A DNA stretch of 64,000 nt from Ixodes scapularis (GCF_016920785.2 NW_024609839.1:4428196-4492195), one strand, 5' to 3'; shown: positions 43,445 through 54,550, counted from the first letter of the stretch. The notes: generated by a model from the letters alone, not told the origin. Numbers and translations: made by a program.

Positions 43445-44539
43445 TCTGCGGCCTTATTTTCTGAAATCCGAATTTCGGTTCAGCATCCCTTTGGTTGCAT
43501 GCACTTTTCAACACGACTTTATGAAGCTGATCTTTCGCGTCGTCAACAGGAAGGAGCAGGCGTCAGTGACACGAGCTTAGGAATGTATGCATGCATATAC
43601 AACAATAATCCTGTGTGAAAGAGGTTGTGTAAAAGACGTAAATAAAATTTGGAATGTTTTTCGTCCTCAGCGGTGGTTTGCATTCGCAATCTCTCCCCCC
43701 CTCCCCGATGATCCCCGTTTTTAGCGTCTGCATGAGAGAATTCACCAAAAAGCACCGGTATTGGTGAAATAAATAAACGCCGATGAACATCCGCCAATTT
43801 TTGTTATAAATAAACACCCTATGATAAATATAATATGTTACTTCGCTCACTCTCTTTTAAAGTCGATTTTGTATTTCATTGCTAGTTTTCCACGTTGCAT
43901 AAACATGTTAACTGCCAAAAATGCATTGTTTGCTTTGTGTCATGACAACTTTTCGCGTTGTTTCTCGCCAGCCATGTCTGCTCTTGAATCACAGGGAAAT
44001 TGCTCCAGAAGTATCCAGCGTCCTCACACATATTTTAATGTCAAAATGCCTGAGCCGTTCAGCGTCGATTCATTTGATAGACGTAACACAGCGGCTTGAA
44101 ACGCGAAATTTCGTCACGGCTGCTGATACCTCGGCGGTCGTTTTACGTATTTTGAAAACATAGTACACGAAAGAAAATTTTAAAAAAAATAAATAAATTG
44201 CCCCATTTTTTATATTACTCCGTGAGCGTTGCGGTGAGAAGAGAACGACTTCAATTGCGGATTTACCTTCGTCGACGCTCCAAAATCGGGTCGACTATCG
44301 AATCCAGGTTTATCAGACTTTCATTATGCCACACCAATTAATTTTGTAAAAAAACACAGCCGACAAGTGGCCGGGAAAAGGTCCGCATGCAGCGCATATG
44401 GGCCCCAGCGCAGCCAAAATGCCGCTGACGCCGCGGTCGGATAGCATACAGGGCTTCCGAGGCGCCTCCTGGCGACAGATTTCCTTTTGGTGCCGCGCGC
44501 CGGCCGCCGCTCGACACACCCAACTCTCTAGCCACCATA

Positions 44540-44645
44540 CTTATAAGCCCCACGGATGCCCAAAACCAAAATGGCGGCTGGTTTGCCGGCGAGCGGTATT
44601 ACAAAGGGTGGCATCACCCTAGCAAAGCGCACATGAAGGCTCCCT
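44540..44645 (+). repeat. Dispersed repeat, right half flanking the P-type element
   Basis: TTATAAGCCCCACGG, AAAATGGCGGCTGGTTTGCC, ACAAAGGGTGGCATCACCCT and AGCAAAGCGCACATGAAGGC match the minus strand of 5048-5163. The left half of the same repeat ends at 41724. Confidence 0.8.
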
Positions 44646-44894
44646 AGACTTCGCCTGGTTGTCGGCGTTGTGATTGTGGAGGGGACCCCCCTCAAAACCC
44701 TCTGGCCTGTCTTTTTTTTTTTTTTTTTTACTTTCGTTGCGCACCATTTTTTCTACGAAAAAAAAAAAGAAGGCGCTTATATTTTTGCCAACGACCACTC
44801 GCCGAGGGGGCAAAAAGGAGAGACAGACACGAACCTGCGTGCATGATTTTTGTGAAACATCTTACAAACATAAATGTGAGTCCATATTATATGA

Positions 44895-45210
44895 ACGAAG
44901 ACGTTTTAGCGAATTACATTTTAGCGAATAGAGATCACATACGCGAGTCGACGTTTAGGCATTTGTAGGGACGGCAAACTGGGCATCCTAACAGTTCCCG
45001 CCAGGCGGTCTGTTCGGAACGATAGCAAGGAAAATAATATGAACTCAAGTTCGAGCGTCCATCGCCAAAGGTTCGGCAAGCTCGAAAACAGGACGGCGGC
45101 GGCCTCCATTTAATCTATTCGGTCAAATGAACGCCGCCATTCGCTAAAGTGTCATTCGATGAAACGTCGTTGGCCAGGTTTCGCTCGCTAAACCGTCGTT
45201 CGATCAGTAC
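44895..45210. mobile_element. Element with GTTTAGCGAA-type inverted termini, copy 1
   Basis: The left end has GAACGAAGACGTTTTAGCGA and ACATTTTAGCGAATAG. The right end reads GATCGAACGACGGTTTAGCG and GACACTTTAGCGAATGG in reverse complement. The interior is unrelated. Copy 2 lies at 51720-51945. Confidence 0.55.
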
Positions 45211-45392
45211 AAAATTGTTCTGTGTTTTATCTTATTAATTATGATCCATGGCAACCAGCCTATCGTTGCCTACCTCACTTTGCGTCGTGAAATAGCGTGT
45301 TGATGTCACTTTCATAAGAGATACAATAATAACGCAAGACTTCCCAACCGACCGCTGAATCACCTGTCTAATATTTTGTCACGGATTTCATC

Positions 45393-45413
45393 ACATATAT
45401 ATATATATATATA
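45393..45413. repeat. (AT)n microsatellite
   Basis: About ten uninterrupted AT dinucleotides. Confidence 0.95.
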
Positions 45414-45539
45414 AAGTAGACATTCCAAAACAAGAGTCATCCATTCCCAAAAAATTCCGTGGACTGGAACTGCTGGAACTACCTTCCCACATCTGTTGCC
45501 ACAATTGCCACTTACTATATGTTTAAAATTGCCGTAAAT

Positions 45540-45665
45540 AATCTATACAGGTCAGACTGAGCTCCAAAGTGTACAGCTTTGTTCTGTTCTCTTGTAACTC
45601 CCGCTCACCTCTGTGATACCGCTGGCCCTGAGGGTATGTCAGTTAAACAAATAAATAAAATAAGT
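45540..45665 (+). mobile_element. LINE 3' end
   Basis: CTTGTAACTCCCGCTCACCT, GCTGGCCCTGAGGGTATGT and an AAATAAATAAAATAA tail resemble the 3' end of the LINE at 16250 (CCTTGAGGGTAT...AAATAAATAAA). No coding part is present. Confidence 0.5.
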
Positions 45666-45685
45666 AAGTGCCTCCTCTGAAAAAC

Positions 45686-45887
45686 CTCTTACCGCTCATT
45701 CACACTGGAAGCGGATCCGCGTTCGCAAAGCGGTTGCGAACGCGGTTGTATAAGGATCCAGTACAATTGCACGTGCTCTTGATGTCATCGAGTGCGCGTG
45801 CAATTGTACGGGATCTTTATACAACCGCATTCGCAACCGCTTTGCGAACGCGGATCCGCTTCCAGTGTGGATGAGCGGTAAAGGAGG
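45686..45887. mobile_element. 202-bp foldback MITE
   Basis: TACCGCTCATTCACACTGGA, AGCGGATCCGCGTTCGCAAA, GCGGTTGCGAACGCGGTTGT on the left is almost exactly repeated in reverse on the right (ACAACCGCATTCGCAACCGC to TCCAGTGTGGATGAGCGGTA). Arms of about 95 bp are 90-95% identical. The central bases include TGATGTCATCGAG. Confidence 0.85.
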
Positions 45888-48166
45888 CGACCTGCAGCTT
45901 GCCGAAGCAATGAAATCTGTGTTTTATTCGAACCCGTTGGTCACAGTACACCTGATCATTAATTAAACCACTCATTGGAACATTCACCTCAAAGCAATGT
46001 TTCCTTCTGAGCGTGTTCGTGTCGCTCAACCTACTTTGAGCGAAATGCAGTCGAGATAACTAATGATGGCGGTCGACTCCACTTTTCTCAGCTTTGAACC
46101 GAGGCGAGGCGCGCGACTCACGCGCGCCTCGCGCTCGTTGTTTTACGCCGGGGTTTGACTGCGCATAGACTGTATTTTCGGAGTTCATTTTTGAATAGAA
46201 TCGGAGCGTGTTTTTCGGAGTTTATTTTGTAGCCTAGGCTACACTGGCCGAGGTTGAGCAGTTTCGCGTGGCTTCTGGCGAGCCGTGCTGCGTATGCGCG
46301 AGGAGCAGTGACGTCACACGTGTCAGTCCCCGATGCACGCGCCGCGCACATGGACCCGCTCGAGATCATGGCTCGCGCTGTCCGGTTGTTCTGGGCGGCA
46401 GCTTGGTTGCTTGATACATGTAACAACACGGCGCACAGCTGGCCAGACCAACGACTGGCATCTGGCACGCCCCAGCGGAGGATTAATTTGGACCATCTGG
46501 ACTCTTTTGATGTGCAACCGAAGGCTCGGTTACACGGCGCCTCCTCCGCAGTAAGAAGAGCGGAGAAGCTTAGCTCATCGGATCCCGAAGTAGTCACATA
46601 ATCCGTAAACCGTCTGTGGAATTGAAGCAGCAGTAAGCATGATAATCAAGCTAATCCTAGACAACCAGGAAAGCTAAGAATAACCAGCTGAACCTAAGCC
46701 TACGCTACGTATATCCTGGCATAGCCGAGCTAAGCCACTGCAATTTTTTTACAATGAATTCGGGGTGTTTTTGGAGCTTTTTTTAATGGTATACTAAATT
46801 CGGAGTTTGTCGGCTTCTTTGGTGGTGCGAATTAAATTTAGAAAACAGCCGTTTGCGAATTTAGTAAATCAGCCTTTTCATATGCGAGACTTCGACTGTG
46901 GTCGTAAGAGAAGCTACCTCGTTTCTATGATAACGGGATAAGTTCATAAGTTGCAACTAGAAACGATGACAAACGTAAAGCTTGTTGTAAATTCCGGGGA
47001 AATATGAAGACCTGTCGGCGTTATTACTTCTGGCAGCCCCAAATATTCGTTTTTTTTTTTTTTTTTTGATAAACCCGAATGGGCAAAGGTTTAAACGGCA
47101 AGTGTTCTTCGGATTTCATAGGGTTTATTCAAAAACGCGGAGCCCTAATTATACTGTAGTGGGTTCACGCAAAATGCGGAGCTAACTGCATTCTTAACTT
47201 GGTTAAAACTGCAGTTCGAAGCCCCCAGCGCGCACTCGCTCCCTTCCGCCGAGCATTCGCTGCGCTTGCAAGCTTGTGCTTTTCTGGTGACGCAGGTCTA
47301 GGAGAACAACATGCATACAAAATCAATAAAAGACGAAGTTCCCGGGGCGCGCAGAATACGCATGCCTCGACTCTCGAGTGTCGAGGCACAGAGAACGTAT
47401 ACCAGCCCCAATAGTCGAATGCGCAGTGGTGACCCGGAGGCTAGAAACCTCGCGCTGCAGGCAGACCTTGCACTGCGGTCTTCACCGGTCACTGAATATA
47501 AGTACAATAGCGCAATGTTCTGAACGTATTTGGCACGCTACACCTATGTCGATACCTGTGGGCGGCATGTTTCCGTATTTCGTTAAACTCCTACGTATCC
47601 GAAGCTCCGTTTGACTAAACATGAAAGGAACCGCGGCGCAAAAGGACACACACACAAGTAGAACAGCGACACGTGCACAGCGCTTTCTGTCCTCTACTTG
47701 CTTTCCCTGTGTCCTCTTGCGCCGTTTTTCCTTGTATGAACGGACTTTGTCAAAAGTCCACAGCCCACCAAGCCGCTCCGGCCAGGCCGGTGAGGGCTCC
47801 GAACGCACTGAACGTCCGCATGCAGGCGGTCCCAACAACTTGGCGAAGTTCCCGCTTTCATGACGGAACAAAACAACTAAATTTGATGACAACAAGTATC
47901 CGTGAATTTAACCCAAACTGCTTCCCGCCCAAGCAATCGTGGTCCGACGGCGACTGGTTTTCCATTTTCAGGGCACATATCCACGTTCTCGGACGAACCG
48001 AGCACATGAAAAGTGATCTTCAAACCTTTCTCGACTCTTTTGGTGCAGCCCCAGTCGCGGCGTTTTAACGAGAAGGCAAGTCTTTGTCAGGTTTTTTTTT
48101 TTTAATACAACGCTAGAATACACGTCTCACATAGGGACTTTCGCCTTCAGCCCCAGACTGGAAGTG
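45888..48166. other. Interval without a supported gene
   Basis: It includes a CpG-rich block (46100-46600) with opposing open frames of 115 and 159 codons that resemble nothing known to me. AT-richer sequence follows, with recurring TTCGGAGTTT words (46170-46830). A third block (47200-47900) contains SGDPEARNLALQADLA, a peptide style seen in arthropod repeat-encoded proteins. A poly(T) tract lies at 47049-47069. Confidence 0.45.
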
Positions 48167-48232
48167 CGCCCGACGCGCGACCACCGCGCCGTGACGTAAG
48201 TTACGTCACGGCGCAGTGGTGGCGCGTCGGGC
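48167..48232. repeat. 66-bp GC-rich hairpin with central TGACGTAAGTTACGTCA
   Basis: CGCCCGACGCGCGACCACCG, CGCCGTGACGTAAG is followed directly by its reverse complement TTACGTCACGGCGCAGTGGT, GGCGCGTCGGGCG with two mismatches. The centre is a 16-17 bp palindrome containing two CRE-like half sites. Confidence 0.85.
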
Positions 48233-48409
48233 GTAACAGAGATGCTCCTTAATACCAAAACCGACAGACTCCACACGTAACCCGTAACAAAAAAGAACAG
48301 GTCACAACGAGTCGACAAAGGACGTAAGAGGAAAAACCCGAACAGCGAACTTTTCCCTACACTTGGGAAGGTCAAACTGTACCTACCCTAGTAGCACCAT
48401 ATGTTGCCA

Positions 48410-48680
48410 TAACGTAACTGGAATGTCACAAATGTAATGTAACGTTGGGGCACATTTGGGTATGTTATAGCAATGTTTGAAAACTAACGTAACAGAAACG
48501 TTCTCCTGTAACATTGTTTGAATGTCACTGAACGTCATGTAACGTTACATCACATAGGCAAACGTTCCAGGAATGTTAGAGAAGCAACATTGGAGCAACG
48601 TTTAGAAATAACCTCTTAGTAACATTTCCATCCTGACATACGGGCAATGTTATGCAGAGATGTTGGCCTAATGTGACGAA
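48410..48680. repeat. AACGTT/AACATT-rich degenerate repeat
   Basis: TAACGTAAC, TGTAACGTT, AACGTTACAT and AGTAACATT recur in both orientations at short spacing. The vocabulary is the same as in the ordered tandem repeat at 56797-57160. Confidence 0.55.
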
Positions 48681-49639
48681 ATGTGACGCATCACCACATC
48701 ACACAGAGGCTGGTCAAGGATACACGAAGATACCAAACTTATAATAGTTCAATGTTGATTCTCTTGTTCAAACATTTTTATTTTTTTACAAACAGAAAGA
48801 CCGCTCTAATGCTTGTGACGGGCGTGTTTGAAACAAATGTTCAAAATGTACCCTGGAAAGATTGCAGAAAATTAAAAAAATATCTGTCCAAAAGGTTTAT
48901 GATAAAATTGAATTCATTTGTGTGTATGGCATTTCCTTGCTTCCAATATTCACGAGCTAGCATGCACCCTCATCATAGCTTTTAGGTTAAGGTCATTCGA
49001 ATGTCCAACTTTTGGAACGCATGCTAAAGATAACAAGAGGGTGAAGTCATGGGGTGTTATTGTGTTATCAAAGGTGGAAAACTCGCGCTGGTGACGCGAC
49101 GACCCAAAGACCTCCCGAACATGTATAGGATGGCATGAGAGTCGTAGCCTGTAAATTAATTTGGAACATGTAGCTAGCTAAAATTATCACCAAAAGTGTA
49201 TTTTAGTTGTGTGCTCTATTGCGTTATTTTCGAAGCGTAGCTCTGTTTCTGTGAAAAATACGAACATGATTACCCTACGGCCAGGTCGCAGAGAGCTCTT
49301 GGGGTCGACCGACTGCTCTATCCGACCCGAGCTTGCTGCAAAATGATTTCTACTATTTAAAATAGAAGCGAGGACTAATTTCACGACGGACTCGGGTCAA
49401 ATCGAGCGACTGGGTGGTTCTTACTCTCGCCCTGTCTAGGTTGTCTGTGCCAGTGCTTGCCATAGAGATTTAGAGAAATCTTGGAGCGTGCAGTATAAGA
49501 TACACCCTGGTTGAAAATTTGAAATAGTTACATGCAGAAGCTCATATTTCAGTCCAATTTACAGCTCAGCACTCTATTCGGAAAACTCAAAAAGTGGCGG
49601 CTCATTGCAGCACACTGCAAGTGCGACGACTGGCGGTAG
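48681..49639. other. Interval without identified features
   Basis: AT-rich sequence with no frame, repeat or site that I can support. Confidence 0.5.
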
Positions 49640-50000
49640 CCATTGTCTCATAGACAGAGGAGGGGAAAAGGGAGACGGTTGAGGGGGAAGGTGAGCGATG
49701 AGATGGGAAGGAGAATAGAGGCAGGAAGAAAGAGGTCAAGTATGAAGTTCGAAGTCTAAAAACACATGCTCACACAAGGAAGAGAGGAGACAAAAGGAAA
49801 AGGGGAATGAGGATGAGAGGCTGAGGGAGCATGAAGAGAAAGATGAAGAGAAGTGGGGCAGGGAGGAGCAAGATCAGAGGGAGGAGAGAGGAAAGAGGGG
49901 AGGAAGAGCACACAAAGGGAATATGAGACCAATGGGGGAGAAGGAGTGGAGGGGAATGAGGAGATGGGACGGGGTGGGGCCAGGTAAGACGTAAAACATT
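49640..50000 (+). repeat. Purine-rich tract
   Basis: The plus strand is dominated by A and G (GAGGGGAAAAGGGAGACGGT, GGAGGAGAGAGGAAAGAGGG) for about 350 bases. The opposing pyrimidine strand gives spurious proline/serine-rich frames. Confidence 0.8.
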
Positions 50001-50024
50001 GCAGGTCATAGGCCTCGGTTGCAT

Positions 50025-51171
50025 CAGGGGTGGAACTCATGAAATGTGCTTGGGAGCAGCCACGGGAGCAGCTAAAACAGCTGTTTTGGAGCAGGTTGGG
50101 AGCAGCTAAAACTACACTCTGGAGCAGGCTAGGAGCAGCTCAAATCAGTTTTCATTGCACTCCAGCTTATGTCTTAGACAAGCACGGGAGCAATTTCAGT
50201 TGTGCTTAGCAGCCCAGATAAACATGAGTGGTTAGGGACCTAGGCAGATGGGATAACAGTGTAACAGATGCGAAAAATTGGAACTTTGTGAGCCTTGATA
50301 TTTTCCGAGTGGCTTTCAGCTGCTCAAAATGCAAACCAGCACCGCTTATCGCACAGTCCACACGTCCTCGACAGAGTGATTTTATGTGCGAACCACGTGA
50401 CGTGCGTAAGCAACGGACGTGCAGTTGCGCGGAAGAACAGGGAAACAAATTTCGAGTTTCTCATATTGCGCAACTCAATATCGCAACAAAATTCGAGTTT
50501 ATCCTATTGTGCAACTCAATATCGAAGCAGCAGACTACGATTAACGGAGTTATCGTATTCGAAGCGATAAGCAGGAGCAAGGTAATGCCGAGCAGATCGA
50601 CCGCTCGCGTGAGAGCTGCTGGCCGGCAAGGTTTCGGATCGGACTGCGTTTCAGATCTATCAAATCACGATTTATCTTGCAGGAATGCGGTTCCAACTTC
50701 TAACGATGAAGTGCTAGAAGGAATCTTTTGCTCATTTGTTTTCAACTGACTGGCGTCCGGATCCCGGGCTACGGAGCCTCAGGCAATCTGACGCTTAACG
50801 ACTCGACCTCACCTCGACCGACTTGTTTAACCGCTTATGGTTGAAGAATAACAATCCAGAGGCAGATTGTAGCGCTTGGAATCCGAACCCCGAATTTTTT
50901 TCGCACACTTCCTACTCGGGATACACAGGGAGAATAAAGAGAAAAAAAGGATTGCAAGGCCGACCAAGCTAAACGCGATCATTGTTGCCAATCGAGTCGA
51001 TAGAAACCGAAACCAAGACAAAATACAATTTTTTTGGCGCACGTTTTCCAATTTGGTGCATAATGGCGCGAGGTATTGGCTGTGGCGCAGTTTCCGAAAC
51101 ATGGCGCAGGATGGCGCAGACAAATGCGTCTGGCGCAAAATGGCGCAAATGGCGCAGCCGTTCCACCCCTG
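50025..51171. mobile_element. Possible hAT-like element (CAGGGGTGGAAC ends)
   Basis: It begins CAGGGGTGGAACTC and ends CGTTCCACCCCTG, an inverted pair of hAT style. TTGCAT stands on both outer sides, two bases short of a full 8-bp duplication. Inside the left end are GGGAGCAGCTAAAAC repeats; inside the right end are TGGCGCAAATGGCGCAG repeats. A 173-codon plus frame (50228-50749) shows no known domain. Confidence 0.45.
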
Positions 51172-51269
51172 TTGCATGGACACAAGATCACACCTCCCCG
51201 ACCACTCAAAATGAAGAGCCATATGCAGCTGCCACCAAAAAGAAAAGGTCAAAGGCCATGAACATAGAA

Positions 51270-51650
51270 TCACTCAAACGAGAGAGAAGGGGGAAGAGGG
51301 GAGGAAAGATGAGTAGGATGGGTAGCAAGAAGACGAAGGTGGACAAGAGAGTAGAGGAAGAGGGGAGGGAGGAATAAGGAGACCGAGGAGATAGAAGGGG
51401 AGATGGCGAGGAGGAGCAGTCAAGGGTCCGAAGTCGAGATCAAAGGTCAAAGGCAACGAACATATAATCCTATGAAGGTGGGGAAGGGGGGGCCACAAAC
51501 ATTAAATCATGCGAGGAAATGAGGAGTGAAAGGTTAGAAAAGGCAACATAGGAGAGATGGGACGGGAATGGGGTGAGATTAAAGAAAAGTGAGTGAGGGG
51601 GGGGGGGGGGGGGAGGGGCAGGTAGGAAGGAGATCTAGCATCAAGGGCCA
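51270..51650 (+). repeat. Second purine-rich tract
   Basis: GAAGGGGGAAGAGGGGAGGA, GAGAGTAGAGGAAGAGGGGA and a G tract at 51597-51612. The flanking sequence CCGACCACTCAAAATGAAG occurs both before (about 51198) and after it (about 51675). Confidence 0.75.
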
Positions 51651-51719
51651 CGGATACAAGGACGCACTCCGCCGACCACTCAAAATGAAGGGCCCCAAGG
51701 GGGGAGGCACTCACTTTAT

Positions 51720-51945
51720 CAAGTGACGTGTTAGCGAATGTCCACGTTTCACCGAATGACACTTTAGCGAAAATTCGGACGCTGCGAAGCGGCGTTCTCG
51801 GGTGGGCCAAGTGGGTTCACATTTTTGTAATGAGCCGCCGCAGACTCGCCGCGCGGCGGATGGGTTAACGCGCGCCCCCGTTATTCGCTAAAACGTCGAT
51901 TCGCTCAAATGCCGCTGTTCGCTAAAACGTCATTCGCTCATCTAA
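51720..51945. mobile_element. Element with GTTTAGCGAA-type inverted termini, copy 2
   Basis: The left end has GTTAGCGAATGTCCACGTTT and GACACTTTAGCGAA. The right end reads TGAGCGAATGACGTTTTAGC, GAATCGACGTTTTAGCGAAT in reverse complement. It is shorter than copy 1 (44895-45210). Confidence 0.55.
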
Positions 51946-52619
51946 TATGGACCCTAATTATAATGAAACGAGTATAATCGCACACACATTGTTAGCCCCC
52001 GTTCACTTCTCGCCAAAGAGCCGTCGACACGAGAACATATTTGAGCTTGAGGCTTCGAAGCTCGCTCTGCGTGGACCACTCTTTGCCTACATTTGTTATC
52101 TGGACACATCACAATGGCACAGCACAGTCGCATAGCCACGGTACTACCGTTTCGATGTTAACAGTTCACTATCGTTACCGATATTACGGTCGAGGTCATC
52201 CACTGATCACTGCAAGACGTTGCAAGATCGCCATCGTCCGCCATGATTGCACACTAGTACGGCATCACGGTTATGGCTGTACGGCTTATACCAATTTCCA
52301 ATTTCTCCAATCGATGTAATGTTTTATAACTCTTAAAAAAACTTATTTTAGTACTGTCAGACAGATTTCCACAGTTTATTCCTACTTGAAACTTCATGTT
52401 TAGTCGTTTACTCGTTTACGCACACTGTTGACAAGCCAAGACGCCAAGAGTGCAAGTAGCTCAAGCCAAGCAAGGTCGAAGCCAGTTTGACCACGTGACC
52501 GTATGTCAACGGACCGTCAAGGCCTGTTTCATCGGACCGCTCTGCCGATCTCTCGGCGTGGAGGAAACGTAAACAAAGGTATGTTTCATTTTCGTTGTTG
52601 TTACTACTTGTGCTGAACA

Positions 52620-52713
52620 ATGGAGCGGGCGAAGCGTTCGCTATCAGAGCTATCCGATCGCCAAAAAAGACATAGAGTAGCCGAAAGTGTTCGCAAGGAA
52701 CTTGAAAGTTGCG
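52620..52713 (+). CDS. Hypothetical small spliced gene, candidate exon 1
   Basis: An ATG at 52620 opens MERAKRSLSELSDRQKRHRV. If spliced at the weak donor GCG|GTACGA (52713, phase 1) it joins the frame of 52967-53094. Unspliced, the frame stops after 55 codons. The opening SLSELSDRQKRHR resembles starts of arthropod transposon-associated proteins, so it may be repeat-derived. Function is unknown. Confidence 0.25.
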
Positions 52714-52966
52714 GTACGAGCAGTGAGGAGTCGGTGGACACTGAGGTGTTTAGTAGCAGTTCGTACCACATCTCCAAACTTCTGTAATGGACAGGGAATT
52801 TAAAACCTGGAAAAGCTGGGGAACTTAGAAGGAGGAATTTGCTAGACACCCTGGCTGATTTCATAGTTACCGATGTCTGCCAAGTTATGCTGAAGTAGGG
52901 CATGAAATTGTCGATATTTCACTGTGGTAGCTGACGTTGTGTTGTAATTATATACTTTTGAAACAG

Positions 52967-53094
52967 GAGCTGTGCGCACCTGCTTTAAACAGAAGGCAGA
53001 AAACAATGAGCCAGCCATCATCGTGCAGGAAGCCGACGCCAAATGGGCTGCTGCTGAATCGGTCAGGCATGCACCAGCTAGGACCAAGAAAATG
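52967..53094 (+). CDS. Hypothetical small spliced gene, candidate exon 2
   Basis: This 128-base block is bounded by an AAACAG acceptor and a GTAATA donor. One frame reads AVRTCFKQKAENNEPAIIVQ, EADAKWAAAESVRHAPARTK. It is GC-richer than its surroundings and protein-like in composition (alanine-, glutamate- and lysine-rich, probably helical). I do not recognise the family. The phases fit the candidate exons at 52620-52713 and 54298-54324. Confidence 0.35.
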
Positions 53095-53239
53095 GTAATA
53101 TGATATTTCTAATTTTCATAAAGACATTTTTAAGTATTAAGAAATTTATTTAGCCAATGAAAGAACACCATGTTATGACATCGTCTGCAATGAGCTTGAC
53201 ATTGTAGAAAATATGATGCTCATTGACATTGCCCCTGGG

Positions 53240-53385
53240 TCCGGACAGTTCATCAAACGCCGTTTCATTGAACATTGTTTCATCGAAGCTGTTTCATTGA
53301 ACACAGTTTTATCGAACGCTGTTTCATTGAACGCCATTTCATCGAAGTTGTTTCATTGAACGTAGCTTATTTGAGCAGTAGAAAT
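53240..53385 (+). repeat. GTTTCATTGAACG-type tandem repeat
   Basis: Units of about 20-22 bp alternate between GTTTCATTGAACGC and GTTTCATCGAAGCT, roughly seven in all. They resemble the terminal words of the elements at 44895 and 51720 (TTCGATGAAACGTCG), so this may be a single end of the same family. Confidence 0.7.
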
Positions 53386-53715
53386 ATTTTTCTTTTTAGT
53401 GCCGGGAGGATAGCAGTGTTTTAATATTTATTGTAACTTATAAACTTATATATTTATAAAAGGAAGGAACCTTTTTTTGTCACCTTCTATTCTTTTTTTT
53501 TAGTAAATGATGACTTCTGTTAATGAGGCCAATAAGACACGGTAACACTAACGACACTTTTAAAAGCTGTGATCATCAGGTGCAGTGATGAATGCACATC
53601 CATTCAAAAGCGTATACGTTATATATCTTCATCCTTGAAGAGACCTATTCTGCTTCAAGATGAAGCCATCCTTGAGGCAGTGATCTGTCTCCGTGGCCCA
53701 TGATACGGGGAAAAG

Positions 53716-53875
53716 AAAAGACGTGTCTCCTCTCTTTGTTAATTTATTATAATCGACAGAACCGTGGACCTGCCGGATATTCGACATACAGTAATATACT
53801 GCATGTCAAAGATCCGACAGGTCCACGGTTCTGTCGGTTACAAAAAATTGACGAAGAGGGCAGGCACGTCTTTTT
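53716..53875. repeat. 160-bp foldback element
   Basis: The inner arms CGACAGAACCGTGGACCTG (53754) and CAGGTCCACGGTTCTGTCG (ending 53837) are perfect. The outer arms (AAGACGTGTCTCCTCTCTTT and its diverged complement) extend the stem to about 75 bp. Confidence 0.8.
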
Positions 53876-54297
53876 TAAGAACATCTATGTTCTTAAAAAG
53901 AAAGTTATTCTCTTAGGATAAAATGAAAACAAAGGTAAATCTACAAATACAAAATAAAAAAGGCGCTGCGGAAAATAGCTGTTTCCCTCTTAAGAAAGTG
54001 CCTTTCACGCATGAATAAATAGAAGGTTGAAGTGGGAAAAAGTGAGTGGCCGAGAACAGCCGCCTACCTTGCCAGAAAAGAATAAGTCGCGTATCCACTG
54101 TCTTCTGTGGGTAGGTCACACTTTGCGGTAAAAGTCTAAACTGGATGAAAAGAATGGCTTGTGCATGCAAAGAAACTGTGGTGAAACTGCTAGGACAGAT
54201 GTAGGCATTTCTTTTTTTATCTTGATGACACTCTTTGCCCTGAAATAGGCACCCATTTTCTGAATGCAACCAACTTTTTTGTGTTATTTTTTTGCAG

Positions 54298-54324
54298 GAG
54301 CAGTGTGCCTCTTCTCAGGAGTGA
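54298..54324 (+). CDS. Hypothetical small spliced gene, candidate last exon
   Basis: After a strong acceptor (TTATTTTTTTGCAG) the phase-0 frame reads EQCASSQE and stops. The three candidate exons total 249 bases, 82 residues plus stop. The downstream bases also stay open in another phase, so termination here is not certain. Confidence 0.22.
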   Translation, partial: EQCASSQE

Positions 54325-54550
54325 CTGAGGGGCTGCCACAAGGGGAGAAGGCAAGCGTGTTTCTGATTACAAGGATGGACAGTTGGGCTGGGCTAGTTGG
54401 TAAGAATTCATGTTGAAAAACGGTGCGAAAACCAGACAAAGGAAAAAGAACACACAGTGCCTTTTCCTGTGTGTTTTCTTATCCGTGCATTTTGCGCTGT
54501 TTTTCAGCATGTTTCTGCCTTGATTTTTCTGTTAGTTTTAAATGTTAGTA

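Larger units (their letters stand above)
41725..44538 (+). mobile_element. P-type transposon with terminal repeats and 8-bp target duplication
   Basis: A perfect 29-bp inverted pair (GGTGGCTAGAGAGTTGGGTG to TCGAGCG) occupies 41728-41756 and 44508-44536. The 8-bp direct repeat ACTTATAA flanks it exactly (41717-41724 and 44539-44546). A further pair, CCTGTATGCTA, lies subterminally at both ends. An 8-bp duplication, terminal repeats of about 30 bp and a THAP zinc finger near the left end (41977-42226) together point to the P superfamily. The element is 2814 bp long and 1140 bp of that is a later hAT-like insertion. The THAP frame is broken and no catalytic domain survives, so it cannot encode a transposase. 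It sits in a dispersed repeat whose empty copy is at 5048-5210. Confidence 0.85.

Noticed and set aside
46118..46601. Opposing frames of 159 and 115 codons
   Set aside because: CpG-rich block open on both strands; no recognisable motif and no splice or poly(A) context.
49756..50040. Proline/serine-rich minus-strand proteins
   Set aside because: Translation of the pyrimidine strand of a purine-rich tract.
50228..50749. 173-codon plus-strand frame
   Set aside because: Inside a likely hAT-like element, with internal direct repeats (CAACTCAATATCG) and no known domain.
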